The position numbers were made by a program, and so were the translations under genes. From Astragalus membranaceus (lineage: Eukaryota > Streptophyta > Magnoliopsida > Fabales > Fabaceae), in contig CM076847.1 of assembly GCA_039519185.1 (NCBI GenBank), forward strand, positions 64,617,521-64,681,520: a stretch of 64,000 nt of DNA. The letters run 5' to 3'. Position 1 is the stretch's first letter, and each line of letters begins with the position of its first letter. Below the pieces are notes generated by a model. The model had not been told where the DNA came from. It worked only from the letters and a program-made list of their open reading frames with translations, and did no database searches. This document shows, one piece after another, positions 33,827 through 44,835 of the stretch.

Positions 33827-34350
33827 CCGTGATTTGTTCAGTGAGAGGTCCTTCATTTTTATAGCCTAAGCAGCTTGTGTTTGTGTATTCTTCATCGATG
33901 TGGGACTTAAGTAGAAACATATGTATGCGCCCAAACCCACACACCTGAGCCTTCTCTTTCTCCTCATCCTTCTTCACCAACCCATAACGTTATGACTGCT
34001 AAGTCGTTTCTTCTCACTTCCATATTTTTCAACCTTTCAATATTGGCAATAAATAGCAAGTTCAAAGGGTGAGCACACATTTTTCCTTAAAAAAATGATA
34101 CAAACCCTTACTAACATTAGCTGAAAATTAAGCTTCTTATAATTATTCTTGTCATGAATGAAGAGACTATATAACTTACTGGTTGCAGTACCATCTTGTA
34201 CCTAGTTTTCAATTTTCATACTATTTTTCTATATGAATGTATAAACATCATGATTATTCTAAGTCAAGTATACTATTTTGTTTTGTCAAAACAAATCAAA
34301 ACAAACAGTTTTGTCCACTATCATAATAGTAAAACTTTGAACTAGCCTTG

Positions 34351-34470
34351 CAGAGTCTTCAATGAAGAGAACTCTTTCAAAAAGTAGCGTATGCGACTTG
34401 TAGTGAATAACACACGGTATTCTTTAGTAAAAGGAGAAAGAATAGTTCGGTATGTGCTCATCACATGGCT
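34351..34470 (-). pseudogene. U5 snRNA, copy 19 (loop-flank change)
   Basis: It is full length with a perfect USE (34540-34550) and TATA (34502-34507). The loop reads CUCCUUUUACU instead of CGCCUUUUACU and the 5' stem has changes. Function is doubtful. Confidence 0.8.
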
Positions 34471-35025
34471 GCATGATTTGTTCAGGGAGAGGTCCTTCAT
34501 TTTTATAGCCTAAGCATATTGTTTTTGTGTTATCTTCATCGATGTGGGACTTAAATAGAAACATATGTATGTGCACAAACCCACTCACCTGAGCCTTCTC
34601 TTTCTCCTAATCCTTCTTCACCCACCCATTACGTTATGTCTGCTAAATCTTTTCTTCTCACTTCCATATTTTTCAACATTTCAATACTCGAAATAAATAG
34701 CCTTAAAGTCCAAAGGGTGAGCACACGTTTTTCTTTAAAAAAAAATGATACAAACCCTTACTAACATTAGCTGAAAATTGAGCTTCTGATAAATATTCTT
34801 GTCATGTTTCACTTATATATGCTATATGAATGTAGAGACTATATAACCTATTGGTTGCAGTACCATCTTGTACCTAGTTTTCAATTTTCATACTCTTTTG
34901 CTATGTGAATGTATAAACATCATGATTATTCTAAGTCAAGTATACTGTTTTGTCTTGTCAAAAAAAAATCAAAACATACAGTTTTGTCCACTATCATAAT
35001 AGTAAGAAACTTTGAACTTGCCTTG

Positions 35026-35145
35026 CTGAGTCCTCAATGAAGAGAACTCTTTTAAAAAGTAGTGTATGCCATGTGTAGTGATGAACACACGATTTTCTTT
35101 AGTAAAAGGCAAAAGAATAGTTCGCGTTGTTATGATCACACGGCT
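35026..35145 (-). ncRNA. U5: U5 snRNA, copy 20 (array end, diverged)
   Basis: This copy has a perfect USE (35215-35225), TATA (35177-35182), 3' box and the core loop GCCUUUUACU. A C-to-U change precedes the loop core. The lower stem is altered (AACAUAGCG region reads AACAACGCG). It is the last copy before element D cuts the unit at ~35252. Confidence 0.82.
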
Positions 35146-35253
35146 CAGTGATTTGTTCAGTGAGAGCTCCTTCATTTTTATAGCTTAAGCGGCTTGTTTT
35201 TATGTATTCTTCATCGATGTGGGACTTAAGTAGAAACATATGTATGCGCCCTA

Positions 35254-38200
35254 TGTAAATGTAAATGTTTTCACCTAGATTAGTCAACGATCAATTATGA
35301 TAAGTCAAAGTTTATTTATTTCTAGTGAACCCTACCTTTCTAGGGAAACCGTTATACCTCAAAATAAGATCCCTATTGTCTAGAGATTCTCATACCCTAG
35401 TGTTTAAGTAAGAGAGGCCCTCCAAGGGCGCAATTGGTCCAAAACGAGATAAGTAATAGAGTTTCTAAAAAGTTCTGTCAAAGAGGATAGTCGGTTTTGT
35501 AGGATTCATCTGGCCAATAGTTTTTCGAAAATTCTATGCACCAGCGTAAGATTGAGATTTTTATGGTTGAGTTTAAAGCTCAACTCACGAGGTATGGAGA
35601 CACACCCCTGCTAGTATTTTGGGCTTAGTTGATAAAGTTGACTCTGATAGGTGCGTGGAAAAATTGTTTTATGTTCAAAGGTTTCAAACAAAGTTTTATA
35701 AAAACCCTATCATTTCGTGAGTCAGTTGAGAATAGTAATTGTTCTCGCGCATAACCCAAAATACTAGAGGTATCTCCATGAGAACCGAATGGTGATGTAC
35801 CAAATTTTGCTATCCTTTAAGGATGGAATTTGGGACGAGTATGCTAGTGCCTTGATTAGTAAGGAAAAGTAGAAGTATTAAGCAGTGTTTGGCAATGATC
35901 CCTAAGCCATGATGTATACCCAAGTCTCCACTACGGTGGTAAGGTTTTAGTCGTAAACCTTTCGTTTGTGACGGTTAACAGTAGTTTGTTTTGACTCAGG
36001 TCAGTTTGACAAGTCAAAGCGAGGTCCCTGTTTTGTAGAGTTCTATTGTTTTCGTGTCAATAGAACGAGTATGTGCACGAATGAGTGGTATGCCAAAATT
36101 ATACTTGGATGGTTGATTCAATTGCTTGCAATTGATTGAGATTAACTTGTATTTGGAATTTAACAATTCTAGTATGTATTGATGAGTTCTTCGCATACGT
36201 TGTTTTTTATTGATGCTTCGTGCTGAGATTGTGACAATGCATGTGTTTTGGAGTTGTTTCAAAATCGATGAAATGTGTTGAGTGAATAAGTGTATGTGCT
36301 TCGGAATTTGTTTCAGTGAATTAAATGAATTGCGTCTAACTAAATGGTTTGTTGTGCGAGATTGAGCAATGGATGTGAGTGTAACTACATGATTGGGTTG
36401 TAGTTGTATAATTCATGAGTCCTTGATAGTGTGAGTATTGATGAAGTGTTGAAGTGATCGTATTTTGAGTCGTTTAGCCCAAGTTCAGCATGTATTAGGG
36501 TAGGATTGAGTTGATTTAGGTTGGGGTAAAATTTGGTACCAAAAGATGGAGCATTTTAATTTGAAAAATTGAGTTTTCCAGACTAAGCGGGGAGCCGGAC
36601 CGTGCACTCTAGAGCCCCGGTCCGTGCGGCCCATTCTGCCACCCTATTTCCATTTACTTTAAACTCACTTCTTTTTGGTACCAATGCTCGCCCATTCCTA
36701 CCCTTAACCTGAAGATTCAAAGAAACTTTTTAGAACACCTCATTCCCCAATAATTTTGTTCATCCACATTAACTTTTATAAGCATGATTGTGAACATTGA
36801 TTTTCGTATGACTCGTGTTTCTCAATTCTCTTTTTGAAACTCCATTTCAGAACCCCTAATATGTATTCACCGTTTTATTAAAAGAGTTGTGCGTTGAGTA
36901 AGGTTGTTTTAAGTTGGGGTGAATTAACGTCCACGGGGTAGTGTTTAAAAAAAATATCGTTGTTTGAAAGACTTGCAAAAAGGATTTCTACAAAATTAGA
37001 ATGAATCTTCCATCTCATTTTCTATTAAAGCTTAGTGATGGTTAGGTGTACCTGTTGTATGCACTACTAGTTTTATTTACCCCTGTTTTCCTTTACGCTT
37101 TTCGGATTGCGAGTTTATTCAAGGGTTCGCGTTATACACAGAATGTGCTGTCCCAAAATTTTCTTCTTTTCGGTTCAATCTTTAAACTGAGTTTTCCTTA
37201 AATCGAATAGATTGAAGGGGACATTTTTTACTACAAATTTAAAGTTTTAGTTGAGAAAAGTTACAAGTGATTTTTTTTTCTTCACATCCGTTCAACCTAA
37301 GGATTAATCCACCAAGTATGAGTAATAGAAGGGTGTGAGTAAGTTGTGTGCAATTGTGTGCTAGTTTGAGTGCAATTAGCCTAGGCCCCTTCCATAAGTG
37401 CGATTGTGTGCTAATTTGAGTAAGGTGCATTGGGTGGTGTATGAGTAATAGAAGGGTGTGAGCAACACAAGGGTAAAAGGGGTATTTCCTAATTGTTTAA
37501 AACACTCTCAGCTGAACTCAAACCCTCCACTTACACCCTCACTTCCACATTTCATTTCACTCATTCTCACCACAACACCACGCATTTTAAGAGAACAAAA
37601 GAAGAGAAAAAAAAAGAGGGAGTAGTTGCGAAGAGCGAGAGGAAGAGAAGAGAGAACCAACTCAAAAACCCTCACCCCAACCAGCAAGACAAAACTGAAA
37701 ATCCTTCCTCTCCCACTTCAAAGTGCATGTTAGCCTAGGAGGTTTCTAAGAGTATTTCAGAACCTACATTGTCAATCTAAAGTGATTAGAAGAAGGCTAG
37801 GAGCTGGAATTCGAGTTTGAGGTGGTTTGTGGGTGATCTTAGGAGAGTGTTGGGGCTCGAGGTTCAAGTTCTAGTGTGATTGCTATTGTGTAGCTGATTT
37901 TGAGGTGTGTTCTTCATCCTTAGGTTTGCATGTTGTTATGGGTGAATGTTCGGTTTTCCAGAAAATCAAGTGATACATGTGTTTTTGAGTTGATTTAATT
38001 TGATTAAATGTGATGGATGAACAATGCATGTGCTAAGTTTGACTTAACAACATTATAGCTCGCAAATCCATCTTGAAAACTATGATGTTTGAATGATGTT
38101 TTGTATGACTTATTTTACTCCTAAGGATGCTTTAAATGTGGTTTATATGTGTTTTCATGTTTTGATTCGAGTTGGAGAAGGATTGAGGAACAAAATGAAA

Positions 38201-39219
38201 TTCAGCAAAACATGGCACTCAGATGCTTCCACACGGTCCGTGTGAGCCCACACGGGTACCCGTGTCAATTTCGCTTTGGGCAGTTTTTCTACAAACCAGC
38301 TGACACGACCCGTGTTGCCCCACACGGGTACCTGTGTCAGCATCAGGTTGGCCACTCATTTTCTCACTATTTTGGCCTCAAATCAAGTGTTTCTCAACCC
38401 TAACCCAATCCTTATCATGTGTGAGGATAATCGCAAGTATTTGAACTTAATTTTAGTCATTGTAATGAGTTTGGAGTCGACAGTTAAATGGTTTTGCACC
38501 GAGTTGAATTCTTTTAGAAAAAGCGAGTGAGAAAACGATCTAAGTGTCAAGTAAAAGCATAAAATACCAAGGGGATGACGATCCCGAGTTATAGCACACT
38601 TGGTGAGGGGAAGTCATGAACCCTAGGCCAAGGCTAACTTAAGTTAACCAGGCACTAGCCATTGTTGGGTGGGTTTCCCGTGGTATGAGAGCTTGCAGTA
38701 CTTGGGATTGTGCTAAGGGCAAGAGAAAGATAAATTAAAACACCGAGAGGTTAAGGTGAGGGGTCCCGAAGAGCTCACTGAGATTTATATCTCACTGTTT
38801 ATTTATGTGGTGTTTTACAAATAAGCAACCAAAATGAGAAAGAGTAGCTGCTGTTCTGAGTTACTTAGCCGAGAAAGAATCCTTGTGATCAAGTTTTTAT
38901 TTTGCTTAGCTTGCCCTAGGGTTATGTAATATAACCAAGTTCTATTTCGATACCTTAACCTAGGATTTGAATTTGAAGTTGTGTATCGATTTATGTTGAT
39001 TCTACTCTTGGGAACAATAGGGGTTTGTAATGACTTATGATCTATGTTTTATGTCGCTTTGTTATCCTTTTGAGAACTTTGCTTAATTAAATGATATTAG
39101 GATGAATGTCTCATCGAGATCGGAGTTGTTCAATGTCTAAAAGTAGAATTAGTACTCTGATTGTGCTGTTTATGGAAGTGTTGGTATTTCTTCCAAGGTT
39201 TAAATACTAAGGTGTTACA
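35254..39219 (+). mobile_element. Element D: old, rearranged LTR retroelement related to B and C
   Basis: The right end GGTGTTACA (39219) and a purine tract AAGTTGGGGTGAA (36911-36923) mark a 3' LTR of ~2296 bp starting near 36924. It has the block order of the B and C LTRs: purine-rich tract, palindromes, GGGGATGACGATCCC, GAGCTCACTGAGA. The part 35254-36923 has no gag or pol; it includes a palindrome pair (36592-36632) followed by LTR-like sequence. The LTR start has lost its TG. CCTA occurs on both sides (35250-35253, 39220-39223), a possible short target repeat. The left border and the nature of 35254-36500 are uncertain. Confidence 0.6.
36924..39219 (+). repeat. Element D 3' LTR
   Basis: This is inferred from the purine tract on the left and GGTGTTACA on the right. 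It has palindromes ACACGGTCCGTGTG and CACACGGGTACCCGTGT at 38229-38268 and related ones at 38301-38340. It is clearly diverged from the B and C LTRs, so it is older. Confidence 0.65.
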
Positions 39220-40430
39220 CCTATAAAAATTCGGTGTAGCCCATTCATTTTAAAAAAAAAATTGTCTTCATGGGCAACACTTATGTTTTTAATAGGGGAA
39301 AACAAGAATTTACTAAGTCAATTTGTTGACTAATGGTGTACAACATTTTAGTACAAACCAATGAATCTCAAATATTTACTTTTTTGCCAAAACACTTTTT
39401 CTAAAAATATAAATGAGAATTTCATGACATATATAAACGAGAATTAATCTCACCTCCTCATAACATTTTCATGACATATATAAACGATAATTTAATGACA
39501 TATATATAAATGATTAATCTACTCTACTCATAAGATTTTCATGACACATATAAACGAGAATTTAATGTTATGGATTTAGTTTCATTATTCATCAAGTATT
39601 CACGATAATATGTTATTTAAACATTCAGTTGGTTGTTTTGTAAAAAAAAACTTTCAGTTGTTGAATTCGATTAACAACACTTATTTTTTCTTTTATTTCA
39701 CATAACTATATTATATAATTGGCTTATTGACTACTATGGATTAATAACTCAGCTAAAAATTTTTCTAATATATTATTTTAAGTTCCATTTTTTTATAAAA
39801 ATTTAAATAATTATTTTAATTAATGACATAAACTACTAATTTAATTTGATATAATTTTTTTTAAATTATACATGTGATATATCAAATATAAATTTGGAAT
39901 AAAATATATGTCGAATATGGTGATCCCACTTGCCTTTGTATTGTTGTCTCGTATCTCCACATAAGATCTTAATCGATATATAAGTGAGAATATTATTCTA
40001 AACATAAAGTGTTAGTATTTCCGTTTTTGTTATTTTCTTAAAACAAATATATAACTAAACATGTTTGATTTCATTATGCTTGAATTATTTAAGATAATGT
40101 GTTATTTAAATTATCAAATTGTTACATTTGTTCAACAACACTTAATTATTTTTAATTGGTTGGATCACTTATTTTTGTTGCAAAATCGGGATACTCTACG
40201 TGCAGCGGCCAACTAAATTGACCGAATATCTATTAATAATTCCGCTAAGCATTTTTGTATTAAATTATTTTAATTTCCAAACTTATGTTAATAAATTTAA
40301 ATAACTATTTTAACTTTAATTTAGTAAACTATTAATTTCATTTGATATAAAAATAAGGTATATATATTATATTTAATAGATATTCATAATAAAATATATG
40401 TCCCGTGCATTGCACCAGTTGCTATTCTAG
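39220..40430 (+). mobile_element. AT-rich region ending in a Helitron-like 3' terminus
   Basis: The right end has TCCCGTGCATTGCACCAG, a short hairpin (GTGC/GCAC), then ten bases and CTAG followed by T at 40431. That is the usual 3' end of plant Helitrons. No Rep/helicase frame is visible, so it would be non-autonomous. The 5' end (TC) cannot be fixed and may be cut by element D. Degenerate repeats of TTCATGACATATATAAACGA occur at ~39420-39560. Confidence 0.45.
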
Positions 40431-40595
40431 TTTAAACATATAAGCCAAATGAGTTCAAGACACAAAACAGAGGTCAATTTAAATACCTTTAATTAGAAAC
40501 CTCGTACGTAGGTTGCAACGTTGTGAAGAAATAAAATTGTCAAATTGTGAATTGTTAATCAACCAGAAAAGTAAAAAACTTTGAACTATCAAAAA

Positions 40596-40689
40596 TCAAA
40601 AATTAGTGTATGCCGCATAAAGTAAAGAGCACACGGTATTCTTTAGTAAAAGGCGAAAGAATAGTGTGCTTTGTGCTCATCACATGGCT
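40596..40689 (-). pseudogene. Isolated U5 snRNA, copy 21 (3' stem-loop lost)
   Basis: It has a 5' end AGCCATG, the perfect loop GCCUUUUACU and an Sm-like AUUUUUG. The 3' stem-loop is deleted, so the Sm region runs into AGTTCAAAG, the end of the 3' box. TATA is at 40721-40726 and a perfect USE at 40759-40769. A second USE-like GTCCCACATTG lies further up at ~40809-40819. The U5-type spacer continues to ~41080. It lies ~5.5 kb beyond the array with another element between. Confidence 0.87.
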
Positions 40690-41080
40690 CCGTGATTTGT
40701 ATTGGTAGAGGTCCCATATTTTTATAGCCTAAGCAGCTTGTTTTTGTGTATTCTTCATCGATGTGGGACTTAAGCAGAAACATATGTATGCGCCCAAACC
40801 CAAACCCTTCATCAATGTGGGACTCCATATTTTTCAACATTTCAATACTTGCAATAAATAGCTTTAAAGTCCAAAGGGTGAGCACACATTTTTCCTTACA
40901 ATAAATTGCACAAACCCTTACTAACATTAGCTGAAAATTGAGCTTCTGATAAACAAACAAATGGTTTCCCCAATGTTCTTGTCATGTTTCACTTGTATAT
41001 GCTATCTGAATGTAATGTAGAAACTAACTTGTTGGCTGCACCATCTTATACCTCTTTTGAATTTTCATATGTAACTAATA
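40690..41080 (-). promoter_or_regulatory. Promoter and spacer of isolated U5 copy 21
   Basis: It holds TATA (40721-40726), USE (40759-40769) and a duplicated USE-like site near 40809. The remaining spacer matches the array units (TATTTTTCAACATTTCAATA, CTTGTCATGTTTCAC) with a ~100-bp internal deletion. Confidence 0.75.
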
Positions 41081-41930
41081 CTTTTATCCTTACCGTTTAA
41101 TATGTTGCAATTGCAAGCATGCCTTGCCTATTTTATTTTTATTAATTTCTAGCTTAATGACTAACATAACCCTCATTACGGTTGAAATAGCAGGCACATG
41201 AGAGCTTCTTTCAGAATAAATTAAAATGCTCCTAGTAACTAGTTTACCGTCCCTGAGCAAGAGTTTCATATGACAAACATGCTAGTCTTTGAGGAGCCCT
41301 TGGACTTCAAACTATACTAAAATCTGGTATCTCTAAATTTAAGTCTATTTCTATTAAAAAAGTCTTGCCTTGTATAGAACATTTAATAAGGAGGGAAAAC
41401 AAAAAAATTAATTCAATACATGTTTAAATGATTATAATATGTTAATTAGGAGGGAAATATGTGAGTTCTTTTAGAAGTTTAATCAACTTATTGCATCCAA
41501 GAATTTGAATCAATTAAAAGGGAGAAAAAAAAAGATAAGTTGAATCAATTTTATCGATTAATCGAGCGATCACATTACCACTTTCCTAGCACTATAAAAT
41601 GAATAATGAATAAGTAAAATATAAAATGAAAAGTGGATTTGCCTCAATCAAGAAAACTGGTTATCTGTTGTATTGCCAATTAAGTTACGTGTCATGATAA
41701 TAAGGAGTATTTTAGTCCTACCATATTTTTTTACCATAAAAATTAGCATATCCTGCGTATAATCTAAAACCACAATTAAATTGATATGAGGGAGTAACAA
41801 TCATCATTTAAAGAACTTAAGTTTTGGATGAACTGAGTTATGCAAAATTGAGAACTTGATATGAAAACAATCTCCTAGATAAGAGAGATAAATTGTCTGG
41901 TCTGAGAAAAATACAATTGAGATGTAAACT
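41081..41930. other. AT-rich stretch without recognisable feature
   Basis: I see no coding, RNA or terminal-repeat signal here. Short direct repeats such as TTAGGAGGGAAA (41387-41460) are present. Confidence 0.5.
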
Positions 41931-42535
41931 TTAATGGTTTGCGAACTGAGGTGCTCCACCTGAAGCGGGCGCGAGTTGTCGAGTCTGGAGTCCAACTGTG
42001 TGAGTTGATGGGGTGAGCGATATCTGGTCACTCGCAGAGTTCTGCTCGGGTTGTACCTGCAATGACACTCCAACGCCCAAGTCAGTGGAGTAAGAGTTTA
42101 AGCAGATTAACAGTATGGGTTGAGATTATGTCTACCTGTTTAGTGAGAGCAATCACTCTTTATATAGTACAAGAGGGGCAGTGCTGGCCATCGGATAAGT
42201 ATGGTCGATCTCGACCGTTTGATCTAGCGAGCCTCCACGAGGGTAGATCTGAACTGTTGATCTCAGTGGACCGAAGGCCCAGTCATTATTTCTCTATTTT
42301 GGTAATGGACCGGTCCTGGCCGGTTCAACATCAGATTGGGTCGAAGGCCCAGTCCAGAACAGTTGCCCCCCAAGCCGAAGTCGTCCTTGCGGCGGGTTCA
42401 GGCTTGAGATCGATTGCCCCCAGTGCAGTGGCCTATTTTCTGGGCGGTCACCTGTGCTGGGGTAACTCGTTTATACTTTCTATGTTGGAATCAAGCCGAA
42501 GTTGTCCATGTGATGACGTGGCAGTTGTAACACCC
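41930..42535 (-). repeat. LTR fragment of a different gypsy-type element
   Basis: Read on the minus strand it has TATATAAAG (~42155) and, downstream, GACTTGGGCGTTGGAGTGTCATTGCAGGTACAACC, given here only as the motif GACTTGGGCGTTGGAGTG near 42080. That sequence is common at the R/U5 border of several plant gypsy LTRs (from memory). GC content is higher than the surroundings. The left part is cut at 42535 by the family F LTR. The 221-codon plus-strand frame here is a shadow. Confidence 0.55.
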
Positions 42536-44612
42536 CCTTCTAATAACTACTATTTAATTAATTCAAAATCAGAGTTTCCAAAAACCTTTCAGTGCAGCCG
42601 CAAGAGGGTGCCACATTTAAACAAACAACAACGTATGATATCCCCAAAATTAATGTATAAAGTCATAAAGTGCATAATACATAGCACCACAGTCAACATA
42701 ATATTCGGTTTAGCTTACGCAACATAAGTTTAAAAACATCGCAGCGGAGAACACCAAATCTCAACACATTAGGTTACATCACCAAGTAAATAGTTTAATA
42801 ACATCAATTAAATAAAACGGTAAGCTAAAACGCCCCCCCCCCCCCCCGGTGCTACGTATCAGAGCCGACTCGACCAACTAGAAAGAAGGTACTGGATCAC
42901 CTTCACTCGCTATCACCTGCACGTTGCCGACATGAGAAGCAACATAAAAGCAGTAGGGTGAGTCTCTTTACATAAATAATAACAAATAAGATCAACATCA
43001 TATTAGAAAGGCAACTAACAACACCAAATCACAGTAACAACAACATACACCGTTACTTTACATCAATCAGAAAACAACACCGAAAGTATGAATGATGCAT
43101 GCAATGCAACCCAACTCCTGGGGCATATGCATGTGGATCCATCATCACCAATAATTTGCCTTGAGGGCACATCACCAATAAGACCGAAGTCTTCTGCTCA
43201 CCAATAATGCACATGATTATGCGACGCCATGAACCATGCACCATACACACCAAAATCACCATAATTATGCAGTAGCATGCTCACCAATAGTTAATCAGCT
43301 CCCCAATAATTTTTTTATTAACTTCACCAACACCAACGAAGGTCATAGACCCCACTCACCAATAGTTAATCAGCTCACCAATAATTATTCACACCATCTT
43401 ATTTATATCACCATCATTACATCTCCAATTAATTATCCTAAGGCCAGCACACCAGTTACGCCAATAACCAACTAATTATACGGACTAAATTGTCACAAGG
43501 GACTAAAACTACACCATGAGGACCAAAACAGCACCAAGGGACTAAAACAACACCAAATATAAACAGCAAACAGCAACATTGATAATACAGCAACTTTAGA
43601 AAACAACAACAATACTTTTAGAAAACAGCAACATAAAGTTTAGAAAAACAGCAACATTAATTTGGAAAAACAGCAACATTTATCTTAGAAAAACAGTGAC
43701 AGCAGCTTTAAAAATAACAACAACAGCAACTTAAAAAAAAACAGTGACAGCACCCTTAAAAATAACAGCAACTCAGAAAAACAGTGACAGCAGCTTTAAA
43801 AATAACAGCAACAACAACTAAAAAAAACAGTGACAGCAGCATTCTAAAACAAAAACAGTGACAGCAACCTTAAATTAACAGCAACAGCAACTTAAAAATT
43901 AACAGTGACAGCAACCTTAAATTAACAGCAACAGCAACTTAAAAATTAACAGTGACAGCAACCTTAAATTAACAGCAACAGCAACTTAAAAATAACAGTG
44001 ACAGCAACACCTTAAAACAAAAACAGTGACAGCAACTTTAAAGAAAACAGTGACAGCAACCCTTTTTATACTCACAGATTACTTCCAGAAATTTGACCTA
44101 ACTTTGGAGACTCATAACTTGAGCTACGCAAATCCAAATTTAACCAAACCAGTGCCAAAATGACCAAAATTAAGTCTATTTTCTAACAAAATATGTCCTA
44201 TAATTTTTGGACAAACGAAAGATTTCCAGTTTTAAAAATACAGAACCTACGTCCAGAATACTCCCAGATTATTGACCTAACTTGTGGAGACTATAACTAG
44301 AGTTACACAACTCCAAATCGAAGGAAACCAGCCAAAACGACCGGCGTGAAGTCTATTTTCAAGAACAATTAAACACGAAATTTTTGGACTGACCGAACAG
44401 TCCCAGTTTCAAGAAAACCGAAACAGTGTGACAACTCTCATATTTTTTTCTTTATTCAATTTCATTGGGTCAACATAACAAACACCCTACATACACCATT
44501 AGTAATCAAAATTCATCCCAACACCCATCAACATAGCATCACCAATTTAAATTCAACGTCAAACATAACATGAAACAACACCACAATTCAATCAACAACA
44601 TCAAAATCAAGC
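42536..44612 (-). repeat. Family F LTR, part left of the CACTA insertion
   Basis: It holds a C run of ~16 at 42833-42848, CACCAATAATT repeats (~43140-43400) and an AACAGCAACAGCAACTT / AACAGTGACAGC array at 43560-44060, the reverse of the GCTGTT array in A. Homology to A is clear around 43085-43140. Confidence 0.8.
43560..44065 (-). repeat. AACAGCAAC / ACAGTGACAGC minisatellite in the F LTR
   Basis: About 25 degenerate units alternate ACAGCAACAGCAACTTAAA with ACAGTGACAGCAACC. It is the minus-strand counterpart of the family A GCTGTTGCTGT array, with a second unit type (TGTCACTGT) added. Confidence 0.75.
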
Positions 44613-44835
44613 CACTACAACATTTTTGGCTTTAGGCCACGCCAACCATTGCCACGGCTAAAAAAGCGTGGCTTAAAACTGGAAGAGGCCATAGTTATAA
44701 AAGCGTGGCAATAAGATAGACAATAAGCGACATTTGCCTTGAGTTGACATCAGGCCACACTTTGAAAGTAGATAGGCCACGGTTAGAAAACCGTAGATAT
44801 ATAATACCACAATTTTTCAAACGTGGCCTTTGAAA
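44613..44835. repeat. CACTA left terminal and subterminal repeats
   Basis: The TIR CACTACAACA is at 44613-44622, followed by repeats of GGCCACG, GCGTGGC and CCACGGYTA in both directions to ~44835. These are the likely binding sites of the TNPA-like protein, by analogy with En/Spm. Confidence 0.85.

Larger units (their letters stand above)
17370..35251 (-). repeat. Tandem array of U5 snRNA gene units, interrupted by element C
   Basis: About 20 units of ~672 bp, with ~575-bp variants, each carry a minus-strand U5 snRNA gene with its own promoter and 3' box plus ~470 bp of AT-rich spacer. RNA 5' ends fall at 17676, 18251, 18923, 19597, 20269, 20942, 21613, 22246 and 22820. After element C they fall at 29573, 30148, 30820, 31491, 32163, 33043, 33826, 34470 and 35145. 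Unit types recur: the short unit (copies 1, 8, 10) precedes the type with CAAAGTCCTCAATAAAG (copies 2, 9, 11), and a USE-less unit (copies 7, 14) closes the block. This is a higher-order repeat of up to seven units (~4.57 kb). The distal part (32.7-35.2 kb) is rearranged and diverged, as expected at an array edge. Confidence 0.93.

Noticed and set aside
17370..35251. Ordinary satellite DNA
   Set aside because: The unit carries an ordered snRNA promoter, U5 core, Sm site and 3' box, which chance would not supply.
42062..42727. 221-codon plus-strand frame as a host gene
   Set aside because: It crosses the border between an LTR fragment and the family F LTR at 42536, so it cannot be one gene; no domain recognised.
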